Made by a program: the position numbers and the translations under genes
Notes under the pieces: generated by a model
What the model was told of the DNA's origin: nothing
The model's input: only the letters and a program-made list of their open reading frames with translations
Database searches by the model: none
In this document: piece after piece, positions 34,128 through 46,914 of the stretch
Layout of the letters: the number at the start of each line of letters is the position of its first letter
Position numbering within the stretch: position 1 is the first letter of the stretch
Assembly (NCBI RefSeq): GCF_002901865.1
Contig: NZ_PPQF01000016.1
Coordinates: forward strand, 16,895 to 80,894
DNA from: Staphylococcus agnetis
GTDB taxonomy: Bacteria > Bacillota > Bacilli > Staphylococcales > Staphylococcaceae
DNA length: 64,000 nt
Direction of reading: 5' to 3'

Positions 34128-35360
34128 ATGAAACGCACGATTAATGTTAATAGTGAAATTGGCCGTTTAAAAACCGTTTTACTTAAACGACCTGGTAAAG
34201 AATTAGAAAACCTTGTTCCTGATTATTTAGACGGCTTACTTTTTGATGACATTCCTTATTTAAAAGTCGCCCAACGCGAACACGACTACTTTGCAGAAGT
34301 TTTAAAAAACGAAGGTGTAGAAGTGTTATACCTTGAAAAATTAACTGCAGAAAGTTTAACAGAACCTCAAGTACGCGAACAATTTATCGATGAAATATTG
34401 GCAGAATCACGTAAAACCGTGCTTGGCCACGAAGCAGAAATTAAAGCGCTGTTTTCTAAATTAGATAATCAAAGCTTAGTTGATAAAATAATGGCCGGCG
34501 TCAGAAAAGAAGAAATCAATTTAAAAACAACACATCTCGTTGAATATATGGATGACAAATATCCGTTTTATCTTGACCCAATGCCGAACCTTTATTTCAC
34601 GCGTGATCCTCAAGCGTCCGTCGGTAACGGGGTTACAATTAATCGCATGTATTGGCGCGCACGTCGCCGTGAATCGATTTTCATGCAATATATTTTAAAA
34701 CATCACCCTGACTTTAAAGACAGTGACATTCCAGTTTGGGTGGACCGAGATAGTCCGTTCAATATTGAAGGTGGCGATGAACTCGTCTTATCTAAAGAAG
34801 TGCTTGCGATTGGAATTTCAGAACGTACATCAGCACAAGCAATCGAACGTTTGGCACGTAGCATTTTTAGCAATCCTGTATCAACGTTTAAGAAAATCAT
34901 TGCGATTGAAATCCCTACAAGTCGTACGTTTATGCATTTAGATACGGTATTTACAATGATAGATTACGATAAGTTCACTATGCATGCTGCCATACTGAAA
35001 TCTGAAGGTCATATGAATATCTTTACGATTGAACCATGTGACGGCGATGACAACATTAAAATTACCCATTCTAACCAGTTGAAACAAACTTTAGAAGACG
35101 CGTTAAACATCGATAATATCGAATTCATTCCTACTGGTAATGGCGATACCATCGACGGACCACGTGAACAATGGAATGATGGATCAAACACACTATGTAT
35201 CCGCCCGGGTGTGGTAGTGACATATGACAGAAACTATGTCTCTAACACCTTATTACGTGAAAAAGGCTTAAAAGTCATCGAAATCCCTGGGGGTGAACTT
35301 GTACGCGGTCGTGGAGGCCCACGTTGTATGAGTCAACCTTTATATCGTGAAGACATATAA
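34128..35360 (+). CDS. arcA: Arginine deiminase
   Basis: A 410-residue cytosolic enzyme converting arginine to citrulline and ammonia. Seen: [25 protein letters not shown], the catalytic histidine in [12 protein letters not shown], and the nucleophile Cys400 in [14 protein letters not shown] at the C-terminus. All catalytic groups are intact and length is standard. GGAGG precedes the ATG. It is the first structural gene of the arginine deiminase pathway, which makes ATP from carbamoyl phosphate and raises pH. Confidence 0.97.
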   Translation: MKRTINVNSEIGRLKTVLLKRPGKELENLVPDYLDGLLFDDIPYLKVAQREHDYFAEVLKNEGVEVLYLEKLTAESLTEPQVREQFIDEILAESRKTVLGHEAEIKALFSKLDNQSLVDKIMAGVRKEEINLKTTHLVEYMDDKYPFYLDPMPNLYFTRDPQASVGNGVTINRMYWRARRRESIFMQYILKHHPDFKDSDIPVWVDRDSPFNIEGGDELVLSKEVLAIGISERTSAQAIERLARSIFSNPVSTFKKIIAIEIPTSRTFMHLDTVFTMIDYDKFTMHAAILKSEGHMNIFTIEPCDGDDNIKITHSNQLKQTLEDALNIDNIEFIPTGNGDTIDGPREQWNDGSNTLCIRPGVVVTYDRNYVSNTLLREKGLKVIEIPGGELVRGRGGPRCMSQPLYREDI

Positions 35361-35383
35361 AAGACATTGAGGAGGAAAAACGC

Positions 35384-36391
35384 ATGATGGAATTACAAAA
35401 ACCAGTCGCTTTAAAAGGACGTTCATTATTAAAAGAAAACGATTTTACGAAAGCAGAATTTGAAGCATTAATTGATTTCGCAATTACATTAAAATCTTAC
35501 AAACAAGATGGCATCAAACATCGTTATTTAGACGGTAAAAATATTGCATTACTCTTCGAAAAAACGTCAACACGTACACGTGCCGCATTCACAGTGGCAT
35601 CTATAGATCTCGGAGCACACCCTGAATTTTTAGGCAAAAATGACATTCAATTGGGTAAAAAAGAATCGGTAGAAGATACCGCAAAAGTACTCGGACGTAT
35701 GTTTGATGGCATAGAATTCCGAGGTTTCTCTCAAGACGTTGTTGAGCAACTCGCTGAACATTCAGGTGTACCGGTGTGGAACGGTTTGACAGATATTTGG
35801 CATCCGACTCAAATGCTTGCGGACTATATGACCGTTAAAGAAAATTTCGGTCACTTAAAAGGCATTAACCTCACATACATTGGTGATGGCCGTAACAATA
35901 TGGCACACTCTCTTATGGTCGCGGGTGCCATGCTCGGCGTGAATGTGCGTATATGTACGCCTAAAGCCCTCTTCCCGAACGAAACGTATGTTGATATGGC
36001 TAAAGCACGTGGTGTGCGTGATGGTGGCTCTGTCGTCGTTACAGATGATATAGAAGAAGCGGTTAAAGGTGCGCACGTAATCTATACAGACGTTTGGGTA
36101 TCTATGGGTGAAGAAAGTGAATTTGAGGCACGTATCCAATTATTAAAAGATTATCAGGTCAATCGTACATTAATGGAAAAAACAGGCCGTGATGACACGA
36201 TTTTCTTACATTGTCTGCCAGCATTCCATGATACAAATACGATATATGGTAAAGACATCGAAGAGCAATTTGGCATAAGCGAAATGGAAGTCACTGATGA
36301 CGTATTTAGAAGTCCGCAATCCAAAGTGTTTGACCAAGCAGAGAACCGTATGCATACGATTAAATCTGTGATGGCTTCAACACTGGCATAA
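35384..36391 (+). CDS. arcB: Catabolic ornithine carbamoyltransferase
   Basis: A 335-residue enzyme splitting citrulline with phosphate into ornithine and carbamoyl phosphate. The carbamoyl-phosphate loop STRTR (62-66), HPTQMLADY, the ornithine motif [10 protein letters not shown] and [10 protein letters not shown] are all canonical, in contrast to the paralogue at 11302-12309. GAGGAGG lies 8 nt before ATG 35384. The second ATG (35387) is an equally possible start. It follows arcA by 23 nt in the same operon. Confidence 0.95.
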   Translation: MMELQKPVALKGRSLLKENDFTKAEFEALIDFAITLKSYKQDGIKHRYLDGKNIALLFEKTSTRTRAAFTVASIDLGAHPEFLGKNDIQLGKKESVEDTAKVLGRMFDGIEFRGFSQDVVEQLAEHSGVPVWNGLTDIWHPTQMLADYMTVKENFGHLKGINLTYIGDGRNNMAHSLMVAGAMLGVNVRICTPKALFPNETYVDMAKARGVRDGGSVVVTDDIEEAVKGAHVIYTDVWVSMGEESEFEARIQLLKDYQVNRTLMEKTGRDDTIFLHCLPAFHDTNTIYGKDIEEQFGISEMEVTDDVFRSPQSKVFDQAENRMHTIKSVMASTLA

Positions 36392-36401
36392 CTAAAGTGA
36401 T

Positions 36402-36459
36402 GGGCTAGACGTAGCAACAATTTTATATGTATGACCACGCACTAGCCCTTCCCTTTTCA
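36402..36459 (+). terminator. Inter-cistronic hairpin between arcB and arcD
   Basis: GGGCTAG (36402-36408) pairs with CTAGCCC (36442-36448), followed by TTCCCTTTTC. It is weak as a terminator and more likely a processing or partial-termination element that raises arcAB over arcDC. Confidence 0.45.
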
Positions 36460-36478
36460 TGATAAGGAGATGAAACAC

Positions 36479-37897
36479 GTGGAAAATGAACACCAACAAA
36501 AATTAAACAAGTCTTCTCTCATTGGCCTTGTTATAGGATCTATGATTGGAGGCGGTGCTTTTAATATCATCTCTGATATGGGAAGTCAGGCAGGCGGTCT
36601 TGCCCTCATGATCGGTTGGGGGATTACTGCTATCGGCATGATTGCATTAGCATTTGTATTTCAAACGTTAACGAATGCACGACCTGATTTAGATGGCGGC
36701 ATCTACAGTTACGCACAAGCAGGGTTTGGAGATTTTATTGGTTTTTGTAGTGCTTGGGGTTACTGGTTTGCAGCATTTTTAGGCAACGTGGCTTATGCTA
36801 CATTGCTCATGTCTGCGGTTGGCAATTTCTTCCCGATTTTCCAAAAAGGTAATACGTTACCGAGTATCATTGTCGCCTCTATTTTACTTTGGGGAGTCCA
36901 TTTCTTAATTTTAAAAGGTGTAGAAACCGCTGCGTTTATCAATAGTATTGTTACCGTCGCGAAATTAATTCCAATCTTTTTGGTCATCGTTTGTATGATG
37001 GTGGTGTTTAATTTCGATACGTTTCTCGCAGGGTTTAGCGGTACCGCTTCAAATGAGATCGAATGGTCATCTATTCTGTTACAAGTGAAAAGTATTATGC
37101 TTGTGACCGTTTGGATTTTCACAGGTATTGAAGGTGCAGTGGTCTTCTCAAGCCGCGCAAAACGCAAAAAAGATGTCGGAACAGCGACCGTGATAGGCCT
37201 TACTTCCGTACTCATTATTTACTTTTTAATGACCGTACTCGCGCAAGGTGTAATTCAACAAAATCATATTTCCGAATTAGGTAACCCTTCAATGTCACAT
37301 GTGTTAGCACATATTGTTGGACCATGGGGGGCTGTATTTGTAAATATCGGGCTCATTATTTCCGTACTCGGCGCGTGGCTTGGATGGACGTTACTAGCCG
37401 GAGAATTACCTTATGTCGTTGCGAAAAACAACCTATTCCCTAAATGGTTTGCGAAAGAAAATCGCAACGGTGCACCGATCAATTCATTACTCATCACGAA
37501 TATTTTAGTCCAACTCTTTTTAATCAGTATGTTATTTACTGAGAGTGCTTACCAATTTGCATTTTCACTCGCGTCAAGTGCGATTCTAATCCCATATATG
37601 TTTAGCGCCTTTTACCTTGTAAAGTACAACTACTTACAACAAAATGCCTCAGTGACAAAATGGGCGATTGGATGTATTGCTTCTATTTATGCACTTTGGT
37701 TAATTTATGCAGCAGGTCTAGAATATTTATTACTGACAATGATTCTTTACATTCCAGGTGTCATTGTTTTTATCAAAGTTCAACACAATCTTAATAAAAA
37801 ACCGAAAGCTATCGAATGGATTGTCATTGGTTTTATTTTAATCTTCGCACTCATTGGCATTGTCAAACTGATGACACACTCCATTACCGTGATATAA
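36479..37897 (+). CDS. arcD: Arginine/ornithine antiporter
   Basis: A 472-residue APC-family exchanger with 12 membrane segments importing arginine against ornithine. The first helix carries [19 protein letters not shown], typical of the ArcD/arginine-ornithine antiporter group. GTG 36479 is chosen because AAGGAG (36464-36469) gives correct spacing to it; ATG 36470 touches that site. It lies between arcB and arcC, the order arcABDC usual in staphylococci. Confidence 0.93.
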   Translation: MENEHQQKLNKSSLIGLVIGSMIGGGAFNIISDMGSQAGGLALMIGWGITAIGMIALAFVFQTLTNARPDLDGGIYSYAQAGFGDFIGFCSAWGYWFAAFLGNVAYATLLMSAVGNFFPIFQKGNTLPSIIVASILLWGVHFLILKGVETAAFINSIVTVAKLIPIFLVIVCMMVVFNFDTFLAGFSGTASNEIEWSSILLQVKSIMLVTVWIFTGIEGAVVFSSRAKRKKDVGTATVIGLTSVLIIYFLMTVLAQGVIQQNHISELGNPSMSHVLAHIVGPWGAVFVNIGLIISVLGAWLGWTLLAGELPYVVAKNNLFPKWFAKENRNGAPINSLLITNILVQLFLISMLFTESAYQFAFSLASSAILIPYMFSAFYLVKYNYLQQNASVTKWAIGCIASIYALWLIYAAGLEYLLLTMILYIPGVIVFIKVQHNLNKKPKAIEWIVIGFILIFALIGIVKLMTHSITVI

Positions 37898-37913
37898 GTC
37901 AGGAGAGATATGT

Positions 37914-38855
37914 ATGCCTAAAACGATTGTTATCGCCTTAGGGGGTAACGCAATTCAAAATAAAGAAGCAACCGCAATGAGTCAGCAAAGTGCGATTCGA
38001 CAAACATTGGAAAAACTAAAACCTTTGTTTGCTTCCGATGCATCTATCGTATTTTCACATGGTAACGGACCACAAATAGGCAATTTGTTAATTCAACAAG
38101 CAAAAGCCAGCAGTCCTGAAACACCTGCCATGCCTTTAGATGTATGTGGTGCCATGACACAAGGTATGATTGGATACTGGTTAGAAACGGAAACATCACG
38201 CGTCCTTCAAAACATAAAGAGTACGAAAAACGTGGCGACTGTCGTTACACGTGTTGAAGTCGATGCACATGATCCACACCTCAGTCGTCCATCAAAACCG
38301 ATTGGACCGTTTTATACGAAAGAAGAAGCTGAAAAATTACAACGTTTAGATGCAAACAGCGTCTATAAAGAAGATGCTGGTCGCGGTTATCGAAAAGTGG
38401 TACCATCCCCTATTCCTGTATCGATTTTAGAACATGAAATGATTAAAACATTACTCGACAACAACAATATCGTCATTGCGTGTGGTGGGGGCGGTATTCC
38501 TGTTGTAAAAAAAGAAGATAGTTACGAAGGTATTGAAGCGGTGATTGATAAAGATTTCGCAAGTGAAACACTAGCAGAACTGATTGAAGCGGATACCTTG
38601 ATGATTTTAACAGCCGTACCAAATGTCTATATCAACTATCAAACACCTAAAGAAACAATGTTAACCTCCGTTGACGTTGCGACTTTAAAAACATACATTG
38701 ATGAAGGCCAATTCGCAGAAGGCTCCATGTTACCTAAAATTGAAGCCGCGATTAAATTTATTGGCCAACATCCACATAGAGAAGTCATCATAACAGACTT
38801 AGACAACGCTTACGAGGCTATTGAGAGGGGAACAGGTACACACATCCATTTATAA
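37914..38855 (+). CDS. arcC: Carbamate kinase
   Basis: A 313-residue enzyme transferring phosphate from carbamoyl phosphate to ADP, the ATP-yielding step of the pathway. It has [10 protein letters not shown] at the N-terminus, [11 protein letters not shown], the CGGGGIPV segment and the final [18 protein letters not shown]. All active-site segments are intact. GGAGAG precedes the ATG, and the gene begins 17 nt after arcD. Confidence 0.96.
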   Translation: MPKTIVIALGGNAIQNKEATAMSQQSAIRQTLEKLKPLFASDASIVFSHGNGPQIGNLLIQQAKASSPETPAMPLDVCGAMTQGMIGYWLETETSRVLQNIKSTKNVATVVTRVEVDAHDPHLSRPSKPIGPFYTKEEAEKLQRLDANSVYKEDAGRGYRKVVPSPIPVSILEHEMIKTLLDNNNIVIACGGGGIPVVKKEDSYEGIEAVIDKDFASETLAELIEADTLMILTAVPNVYINYQTPKETMLTSVDVATLKTYIDEGQFAEGSMLPKIEAAIKFIGQHPHREVIITDLDNAYEAIERGTGTHIHL

Positions 38856-38877
38856 TTAAGTAAGGACGTTATCTAAA

Positions 38878-39573
38878 ATGAATACGCATTATAAAACGAT
38901 AGATATCAAAGACTTAAAAGTTGCGATCCAAACATTTGCGCATTATATTCATGTGTCACCCACGCAATTACAAATTTTTGCGGATGATTTTATACTGCGT
39001 CATTACGATAAAAATCAAGTTATTTATTACGATACAACTGAAATGACACACATCAAGTTCATCATGCATGGTATCGTGTTAAGAGAAGCCTATACTGATA
39101 ATGGCGCGCATTACAAATGGCTGAATCAAGCGTATCATTGCTTTCCGCTCAACAAATTGTTTCGCACTCCTGCAATTGATGAATCATGTATCGCTTTAAC
39201 AGATTGCGACATATTGAGCGTGCCCTTATTTTTAGTTGAAAAGCTATCAAAACATGATGCAGAGGTGCTGTCTCGATTTTACGAATTAGTTATTTTAAGC
39301 AAAGATCAACACATTCAGCATAATATGATTTTAAATTGCAAAAATGCACGTGAAAAAGTAATACATTTAATCCGTTTGCTATGCGAAAATGTAGGACTGA
39401 ATCATGACACTTATTATGAACTGACGAATGCGATTACCATACAATTACTTGCAGATTTAATAGGTATGTCTCGTGAACGCGTGAGTCATATCGTGCATCA
39501 TTTAATGTTAGAGAACTATATTTTTAAAGATAAACACACATGGATGATATGTAAAAAATTATTTCAGACATAA
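38878..39573 (+). CDS. arcR: ArcR, Crp/Fnr-family activator of the arc operon
   Basis: A 231-residue regulator with an N-terminal cyclic-nucleotide-binding-like beta-barrel (about 15-130) and a C-terminal winged helix whose recognition helix is LADLIGMSRERVSHIVHHL. No Fe-S cysteine cluster is evident, so it is Crp-like rather than a classic oxygen-sensing Fnr. It is the last gene of the cluster, 23 nt after arcC, and its probable binding site lies at 34052-34067 before arcA. In S. aureus, ArcR activates arc under anaerobiosis. Confidence 0.92.
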   Translation: MNTHYKTIDIKDLKVAIQTFAHYIHVSPTQLQIFADDFILRHYDKNQVIYYDTTEMTHIKFIMHGIVLREAYTDNGAHYKWLNQAYHCFPLNKLFRTPAIDESCIALTDCDILSVPLFLVEKLSKHDAEVLSRFYELVILSKDQHIQHNMILNCKNAREKVIHLIRLLCENVGLNHDTYYELTNAITIQLLADLIGMSRERVSHIVHHLMLENYIFKDKHTWMICKKLFQT

Positions 39574-39692
39574 TTCAACATCCTTCATGACATGTTAACA
39601 CGTATCAAAACTGCTATCTTTGATGATTTAAATGTATACGTGCATAACTAGCTTTACACTGTAATGACAGCTTTTTTGACGCCAATAAGAAT

Positions 39693-39735
39693 AGCCATCA
39701 ATGTTCATGATGACATGAATGTTGATGGCTTTTTG
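39693..39735. terminator. Terminator of the arc operon
   Basis: Perfect 17-bp arms starting AGCCATCAATG (39693-39709) and ending TTGATGGCT (39714-39730) with loop ATGA, followed by TTTTTGG. Confidence 0.92.
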
Positions 39736-39757
39736 GCGCAAATAAAGTGTTCATTTT

Positions 39758-42222
<2,465 letters not shown>

Positions 42223-42225
42223 TTA

Positions 42226-42279
42226 TAAATCGTAATAATTACGATTTAATATTATAGACCTTCATGCACCGATTTGCAA
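42226..42279 (-). promoter_or_regulatory. Promoter with perfect Zur box
   Basis: On the minus strand: -35 TTGCAA (42279-42274), a 17-bp spacer and -10 TATAAT (42256-42251). Directly downstream, 42226-42248 is a perfect palindrome with 11-bp arms around a central A. It contains TCGTAATNATTACGA, the 7-1-7 Zur consensus (not the Fur TGATAATNATTATCA). It overlaps the expected start site, so zinc-dependent repression is expected. Confidence 0.88.
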
Positions 42280-42304
42280 TGTTTATCAATTTGTGAAAAA
42301 TGAA

Positions 42305-42347
42305 AATAAAAAATGCGTTCATATACGGAAATCCGCCATGAACGCAT
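42305..42347 (-). terminator. Terminator of the esterase gene
   Basis: ATGCGTTCAT (42313-42322) and ATGAACGCAT (42338-42347) form the stem; TTTTTTATTTTC follows on the minus strand. Confidence 0.85.
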
Positions 42348-42352
42348 ATATT

Positions 42353-43120
42353 TTATTCATCTTCAGTTGTAAACATTTCAATGATTGTTTTTATTGCTTT
42401 ATCCCAATAGTCATAATTATGTTCACCCGCATTGGCAATCAAACGACTTGGTATATTGTGTTTAGAAATATAGTCAAAAAATTGCGCATTACTTTCATAC
42501 AATGGGTCTTCTGTCCCACACATCATAACAATCTCCGGAACTGCTTTGCCCTTTTTAATTGCTTCATCTACAAGGTGATAAGGGTCATATTCCGTACCGA
42601 TAGGCAGATAGTCCTCGCCGGCAATTGCGGCAGGTTTAAAATCAGGGTACACAAATTCGTACACTTGTGATACATCGATGGCAAAAGAAAGCGGTGCTGC
42701 TTTAGAAAACCGTTCACCCGCTGTCAATGCATAGCGCAACGTACCATACCCACCCATTGAATGGCCTGCAATAAAATGATCTTTTCTTTCTTGAGACAAT
42801 GGCAGTACTTGATGCACATAATCCCATACTTCTAACACATAATCATAATAACTATGACCATATTTCATATTGGTATAAAAACTATGATCTGCACTCGGCA
42901 TAATAATTGCTAATTGATGCGCATTCGCATAACGCTCAATACTTGTATAACGCATATAAGATGCGTGATCGCTCGATATCCCATGTAACAATAACATTGA
43001 TTTCAATAATTTAGGTTTGTTACTTGGATTAAAATAACTGTCATCTTCTGGCAAAATCACTGTGAATGATTGATGCATGCCAAGCGTTTTAGATTTATAA
43101 TTCATTTCCATTAACGCCAC
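42353..43120 (-). CDS. estA: FphF/EstA-type serine esterase
   Basis: A 255-residue alpha/beta hydrolase of the esterase D/tributyrin-esterase group, cytosolic. The nucleophile elbow is GHSMGGYG (Ser122), the acid is in CGTEDPLY, and the catalytic His is in GEHNYDYW. It matches S. aureus FphF (EstA) in length and motif context, and such enzymes hydrolyse short acyl esters and S-formylglutathione-like thioesters. The start is GTG 43120 with GGAGTG about 7 nt upstream. It lies 15 nt after opuCD, so it may share the opuC transcript. A terminator follows. Confidence 0.88.
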   Translation of the reverse strand: MALMEMNYKSKTLGMHQSFTVILPEDDSYFNPSNKPKLLKSMLLLHGISSDHASYMRYTSIERYANAHQLAIIMPSADHSFYTNMKYGHSYYDYVLEVWDYVHQVLPLSQERKDHFIAGHSMGGYGTLRYALTAGERFSKAAPLSFAIDVSQVYEFVYPDFKPAAIAGEDYLPIGTEYDPYHLVDEAIKKGKAVPEIVMMCGTEDPLYESNAQFFDYISKHNIPSRLIANAGEHNYDYWDKAIKTIIEMFTTEDE

Positions 43121-43135
43121 GAAACGTCACTCCTT

Positions 43136-43813
43136 TTAACTTGGTGTCATTGTATTTTTCGTACGACGATTCACAGGGTCTAACTTCTTCTCAAGCATAC
43201 GCAAAAGTACATCAACAATCAATACAATAAGCACAATTGGTAACGCACCCGCTACAATAAAAAGTGTCCCGTCTGTAGCATTCGTTCCACGTATAATTAA
43301 ATCGCCAAGGGTAGGAGCTCCGATAAAAGACCCTACCGCTACTACGCCAATAGCAACAACAAGTGCAATACGCAAACCACCAATGATAACTGATAATGAC
43401 AGCGGTAATTCAATCATACGAAGAACTTGATTACGCGTCATACCCATACCTTTACCTGCATCTTTGATATTCGCATCCACCCCTTGTATGCCTGTATACG
43501 TATTTTTAATGATCGGTAATAGTGCATATAAAAAGACAGCAAATATCACGGTATTCATTCCCAAGCCGATACCTAACATTAAAATGGCTAACATCGCAAT
43601 GACAGGGACCGTTTGAATCACATTCGCGAGTGTAATGACCGCAGTCGATAATTTTCCGTAGCGCGCGATGATGATACCTAATGGGATACCTACAAGTGCT
43701 GCAAATAACACACCATAAATCGACATTAAAAGATGATTCATAAAAAGTTCCCATAAATAGCCAAAGTTCGTTTGATAATACGTCCAAAGTTGTTGTAAAA
43801 GATGACCATTCAT
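43136..43813 (-). CDS. opuCD: OpuCD, osmoprotectant ABC transporter permease
   Basis: A 225-residue inner-membrane permease with five or six segments and the EAA-like cytoplasmic loop (GVDANIKDAGKGMGMTRNQVLRMIELPL) that contacts the ATPase. It pairs with OpuCB to import glycine betaine, carnitine or choline. The start codon overlaps the opuCC stop by one base (TAATG), so translation is coupled. Gene order opuCA-CB-CC-CD is standard. Confidence 0.92.
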   Translation of the reverse strand: MNGHLLQQLWTYYQTNFGYLWELFMNHLLMSIYGVLFAALVGIPLGIIIARYGKLSTAVITLANVIQTVPVIAMLAILMLGIGLGMNTVIFAVFLYALLPIIKNTYTGIQGVDANIKDAGKGMGMTRNQVLRMIELPLSLSVIIGGLRIALVVAIGVVAVGSFIGAPTLGDLIIRGTNATDGTLFIVAGALPIVLIVLIVDVLLRMLEKKLDPVNRRTKNTMTPS

Positions 43814-44757
43814 TATTTTTGGCCTCCTTTGTCATCATCAAAGTAATGATGTTTTTCTAAAAATTTTTGTGCCACAATGGCAGGTTCTTGACCTTGTCCA
43901 TCTGCTTGATAATTTAAATGTTGCATTTCTTTAGTAGAAATTTTGCCTTCTAATTTTTTAATAATTGGTTTGAGTTCAGGACGTTCTTTCAATAGTTGGT
44001 CGGAAGCTAAAGGGCTTGCATCATAAGGTGGGAAGAAACGTTTATCATCTTTTAAAACCTTTAAATGATATGCCGCAATTCGGCCATCTGTTGAGTACCC
44101 TACAGCCACATCTAAACTGCCATTTTGAAGCGCATCATAGACAAGTCCAATTTGCATTGGTCGGCTATCTCCAAATTTAAACCCATATTTACGTTGAAAT
44201 GCAGGGTAGCCATCTACTTCACGATTTTGCCATGTTGTATCCATACCAAGTCTTAAATCTTTCGCATGTTTTTCAAGGTCAGAGACCGTTTCTAAATGAT
44301 ATTTTTTAGCGGTTTCTTGTGTCACCATTAACGCAAACGTATTATCAAAGCCGTAAGAGTTAAAAAATGTTTGTTGGTATTTGTCTTTAAAACCCTTTTG
44401 CGTCGCGGCCATTGCCTTTTTCGAATCTATAATCGGCTTCATTTGGAGCGTCCCAGTTAAATCTGTACCGGTATAACGCGTCCCCGACATGTTCGCCTGA
44501 CCATTTACGATGGCATTATGTTGAATCGTGCTTGAACCTAAGTTGTTAATAATTGTCGGTTTAATCTTACCTTTTGTATCATGTTCTATCAGTAGTCTCA
44601 ACATATGAGACATAATTTGAGATTCTGACGTTGAAAGTGCTGTAATTTGAACTTCATCCGGTGCCGATGCATTTTTCAAACCTGGTAAACTGCATCCAGA
44701 TAACACCATGAGGCACAGCACAACAACTGCTACATACTTGTGATAACGTGTCATCAT
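43813..44757 (-). CDS. opuCC: OpuCC, osmoprotectant-binding lipoprotein
   Basis: About 314 residues. A lipoprotein signal peptide is seen (MMTRYHKYVAVVVLCLMVLSGC) with lipobox LSGC, so it is anchored to the outer face of the membrane. The remainder is an OpuAC-type substrate-binding domain (start DEVQITALSTSESQIM). It captures betaine-type compatible solutes for OpuCB/CD. GGAGGGGG precedes two adjacent ATGs (44757 and 44754), and either may be used. Confidence 0.92.
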   Translation of the reverse strand: MMTRYHKYVAVVVLCLMVLSGCSLPGLKNASAPDEVQITALSTSESQIMSHMLRLLIEHDTKGKIKPTIINNLGSSTIQHNAIVNGQANMSGTRYTGTDLTGTLQMKPIIDSKKAMAATQKGFKDKYQQTFFNSYGFDNTFALMVTQETAKKYHLETVSDLEKHAKDLRLGMDTTWQNREVDGYPAFQRKYGFKFGDSRPMQIGLVYDALQNGSLDVAVGYSTDGRIAAYHLKVLKDDKRFFPPYDASPLASDQLLKERPELKPIIKKLEGKISTKEMQHLNYQADGQGQEPAIVAQKFLEKHHYFDDDKGGQK

Positions 44758-44772
44758 ATCCCCCTCCAATGT

Positions 44773-45408
44773 TTATCTAGACACCTTTAATCCTTTTGGT
44801 ACAATCCACTTTTCAATACGTGACAAACAAAAATCTACAAGTAACGCGAGTGCGGTAATTAAGATTGTCGCCGTAATGATCATATTCGCATCATATAAGT
44901 TTAATCCGTTGAAAATGTAATCACCGAGACCGCCTGCACCGATAAAACTCGCAAGTGTCGCCCAACTAATCACATAAACTGACGACAAGCGAATACCACT
45001 TAAAATCATAGGTAATGCTAGCGGAAGTTCCACGCCTTTCATCAATTGAAACTCTGTCATACCCATACTTTTTCCTGCTTCACGTACATTTTTATCGATA
45101 CTTTCCACACCGATAATCGTATTATTTAAAATAGGTAATAACACATAGAAAAATAGCGCAACGATGGCTGGCACCTTCCCCACACCAAATAACGGAATCA
45201 TCAACGCTAACACGGCTAATGTCGGTATCGTTTGAAGTACACTGGCAATCGTTAATGAAACTTTTGCCAAACGTTTTGTACGTGTTAATAAAATACCGAG
45301 GGGCACTGAGAAAATGATTGCGAGTATGAGAGCAATGACAGAAATATATAAGTGTTCCATCGTTTTATTGAATAAATCATTCGCATTATTCACGATAAAA
45401 TCCATCAT
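44773..45408 (-). CDS. opuCB: OpuCB, osmoprotectant ABC transporter permease
   Basis: A 211-residue permease with the same EAA loop type (VESIDKNVREAGKSMGMTEFQLMKGVELPL) as OpuCD, to which it is clearly paralogous. The start overlaps the opuCA stop by 4 nt (ATGA). With OpuCD it forms the membrane channel of the OpuC importer, used in osmotic adaptation. Confidence 0.92.
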   Translation of the reverse strand: MMDFIVNNANDLFNKTMEHLYISVIALILAIIFSVPLGILLTRTKRLAKVSLTIASVLQTIPTLAVLALMIPLFGVGKVPAIVALFFYVLLPILNNTIIGVESIDKNVREAGKSMGMTEFQLMKGVELPLALPMILSGIRLSSVYVISWATLASFIGAGGLGDYIFNGLNLYDANMIITATILITALALLVDFCLSRIEKWIVPKGLKVSR

Positions 45409-46586
45409 ACGCGCTCAACTCCAGCCTTATCAGAAGATACTGCATCTTCTGTTTCTGTAGTTTCATCGTCAGATTCCCCCCATATGCTGTCGTAAACAAT
45501 ATCAACAAGATTTGCGCGCGTAATGAGTCCTACAATATGATGACCTTCATCAACCACAGGCACATTACGTACATTTCTTTTTAAAATCGTGCGCACAGAA
45601 TCTTGTAATTTACTATCAAGTGGCACAGTATATACATCGCGTTGAATGACATCAATGAGCTCTGCGCGTGCACGTAACCCTTGATTGATGTCTTCAATGT
45701 CTAAAAATCCTAATAATTTATTTTGATGATTGACGACAAATAACGTATCTATACGTTTTTGACGCATTAACTCAACTGCATCATTTAATGAGTGATCCGC
45801 CGTTATCGTAATAGGTGTAATCATCGCATCTTCTACAGCACGCACATTAGGACGGTCTTGAATCAAACGGTTTTGACCAATAAAATCACGTACAAAATCA
45901 TTTGCCGGATGTCTTAAAATATTATCAGGTGTATCGTATTGAATGACTTTCCCATGTGACATAATGCAAATTTTGTCAGCAAGCTTAATTGCTTCATCCA
46001 TGTCATGTGTCACAAATATAAATGTTTTGCCTAATTGTTGTTGAAGCTTCTTCACTAAGTCTTGCAACGTATCACGTGTAATCGGGTCTAGCGCCCCAAA
46101 TGGTTCGTCCATCAAAATGATATCTTGTTCTGCAGCGAGCGCTCTAACAACACCGATACGCTGTTGTTGACCCCCAGATAATTCAGACGGATAACGATCT
46201 AAATAATCTTCCGGTAAATCCACAAGTTTAATGAGTTCACGCGCTTTCTCATCTTTTTTCTCTTGAGACCACTTCAGTAATTTTGGTACTAATACAATAT
46301 TTTCTCTAACTGTCATGTGTGGCATGAGCCCGATTTGTTGAATCACATAACCAATACTACGGCGCAATTCTACCGGATTCATTTGACGAACGTCTTTACC
46401 ATTAATCATAATTTGACCTTCAGTCGCTTCAATCATACGGTTAATCATGCGGAGTGCCGTCGTTTTACCACTCCCACTCGTGCCAATAAAGGCGACAAAC
46501 TCCCCTTGTTGAATGTCTATCGTCATATTGTCTACAGCCTTTTTACTCCCAGCATAGACTTTTGATAAGTTTTTAATACTTAACAT
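45405..46586 (-). CDS. opuCA: OpuCA, osmoprotectant transporter ATPase with CBS domains
   Basis: A 393-residue ATPase. Walker A GTSGSGKTT (about 36-44), signature LSGGQQQRIGVVRAL and Walker B ILMDEPFGALD are intact. Residues about 250-370 hold two CBS domains, which in this family sense ionic strength or, in OpuCA of other Firmicutes, bind cyclic di-AMP; the latter cannot be judged here. ATG 46586 is used because AAAGGA lies at correct distance; upstream codons are leader. It is the first gene of the operon, with a TetR gene upstream on the same strand. Confidence 0.93.
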   Translation of the reverse strand: MLSIKNLSKVYAGSKKAVDNMTIDIQQGEFVAFIGTSGSGKTTALRMINRMIEATEGQIMINGKDVRQMNPVELRRSIGYVIQQIGLMPHMTVRENIVLVPKLLKWSQEKKDEKARELIKLVDLPEDYLDRYPSELSGGQQQRIGVVRALAAEQDIILMDEPFGALDPITRDTLQDLVKKLQQQLGKTFIFVTHDMDEAIKLADKICIMSHGKVIQYDTPDNILRHPANDFVRDFIGQNRLIQDRPNVRAVEDAMITPITITADHSLNDAVELMRQKRIDTLFVVNHQNKLLGFLDIEDINQGLRARAELIDVIQRDVYTVPLDSKLQDSVRTILKRNVRNVPVVDEGHHIVGLITRANLVDIVYDSIWGESDDETTETEDAVSSDKAGVERV

Positions 46587-46815
46587 ATGTCCATTCCTTT
46601 CCCTTAATGAATTTAAAAACACAAAAAGGACCCCTTGTGAATGTCATACAAAGCGTACTAAGTAAAAACAAGGCACAACAAGTCCTCAATCGCTATTATT
46701 TACGTTCATTAAATGTGCAGTATAAGTCATCTTAATACTTAGATGAAGGCAACCTGATGTCCATTTGATAACTGTTACGTACCCATCTTATGTAAACAGT
46801 TCACCTTTTTACTAC

Positions 46816-46825
46816 ACCAATCGGT
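46816..46825. promoter_or_regulatory. Possible TetR-type operator upstream of opuCA
   Basis: ACCAATCGGT is a near-palindrome of the kind bound by TetR/AcrR proteins. It sits in the 328-bp gap between the tetR stop and opuCA. On the minus strand a TTGAAT (-35-like) and a weak TGTAGT (-10-like) flank it. This is suggestive only. Confidence 0.35.
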
Positions 46826-46854
46826 CAGTTTCAATTCAAATGTTACACAAATAT

Positions 46855-46890
46855 AAAGCCAAATTATGCACATTTGCACAATTTGGCTTT
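46855..46890 (-). terminator. Terminator of the tetR gene
   Basis: AAAGCCAAATT (46855-46865) and AATTTGGCTTT (46880-46890) make an 11-bp perfect stem. The trailing T-run is short. Confidence 0.65.
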
Positions 46891-46914
46891 ATCAACACAT
46901 ATTTTTTTATCCAT

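Noticed and set aside
36793..37215. 140-codon minus-strand ORF inside arcD
   Set aside because: Antisense shadow of a conserved membrane protein gene; no ribosome binding site.
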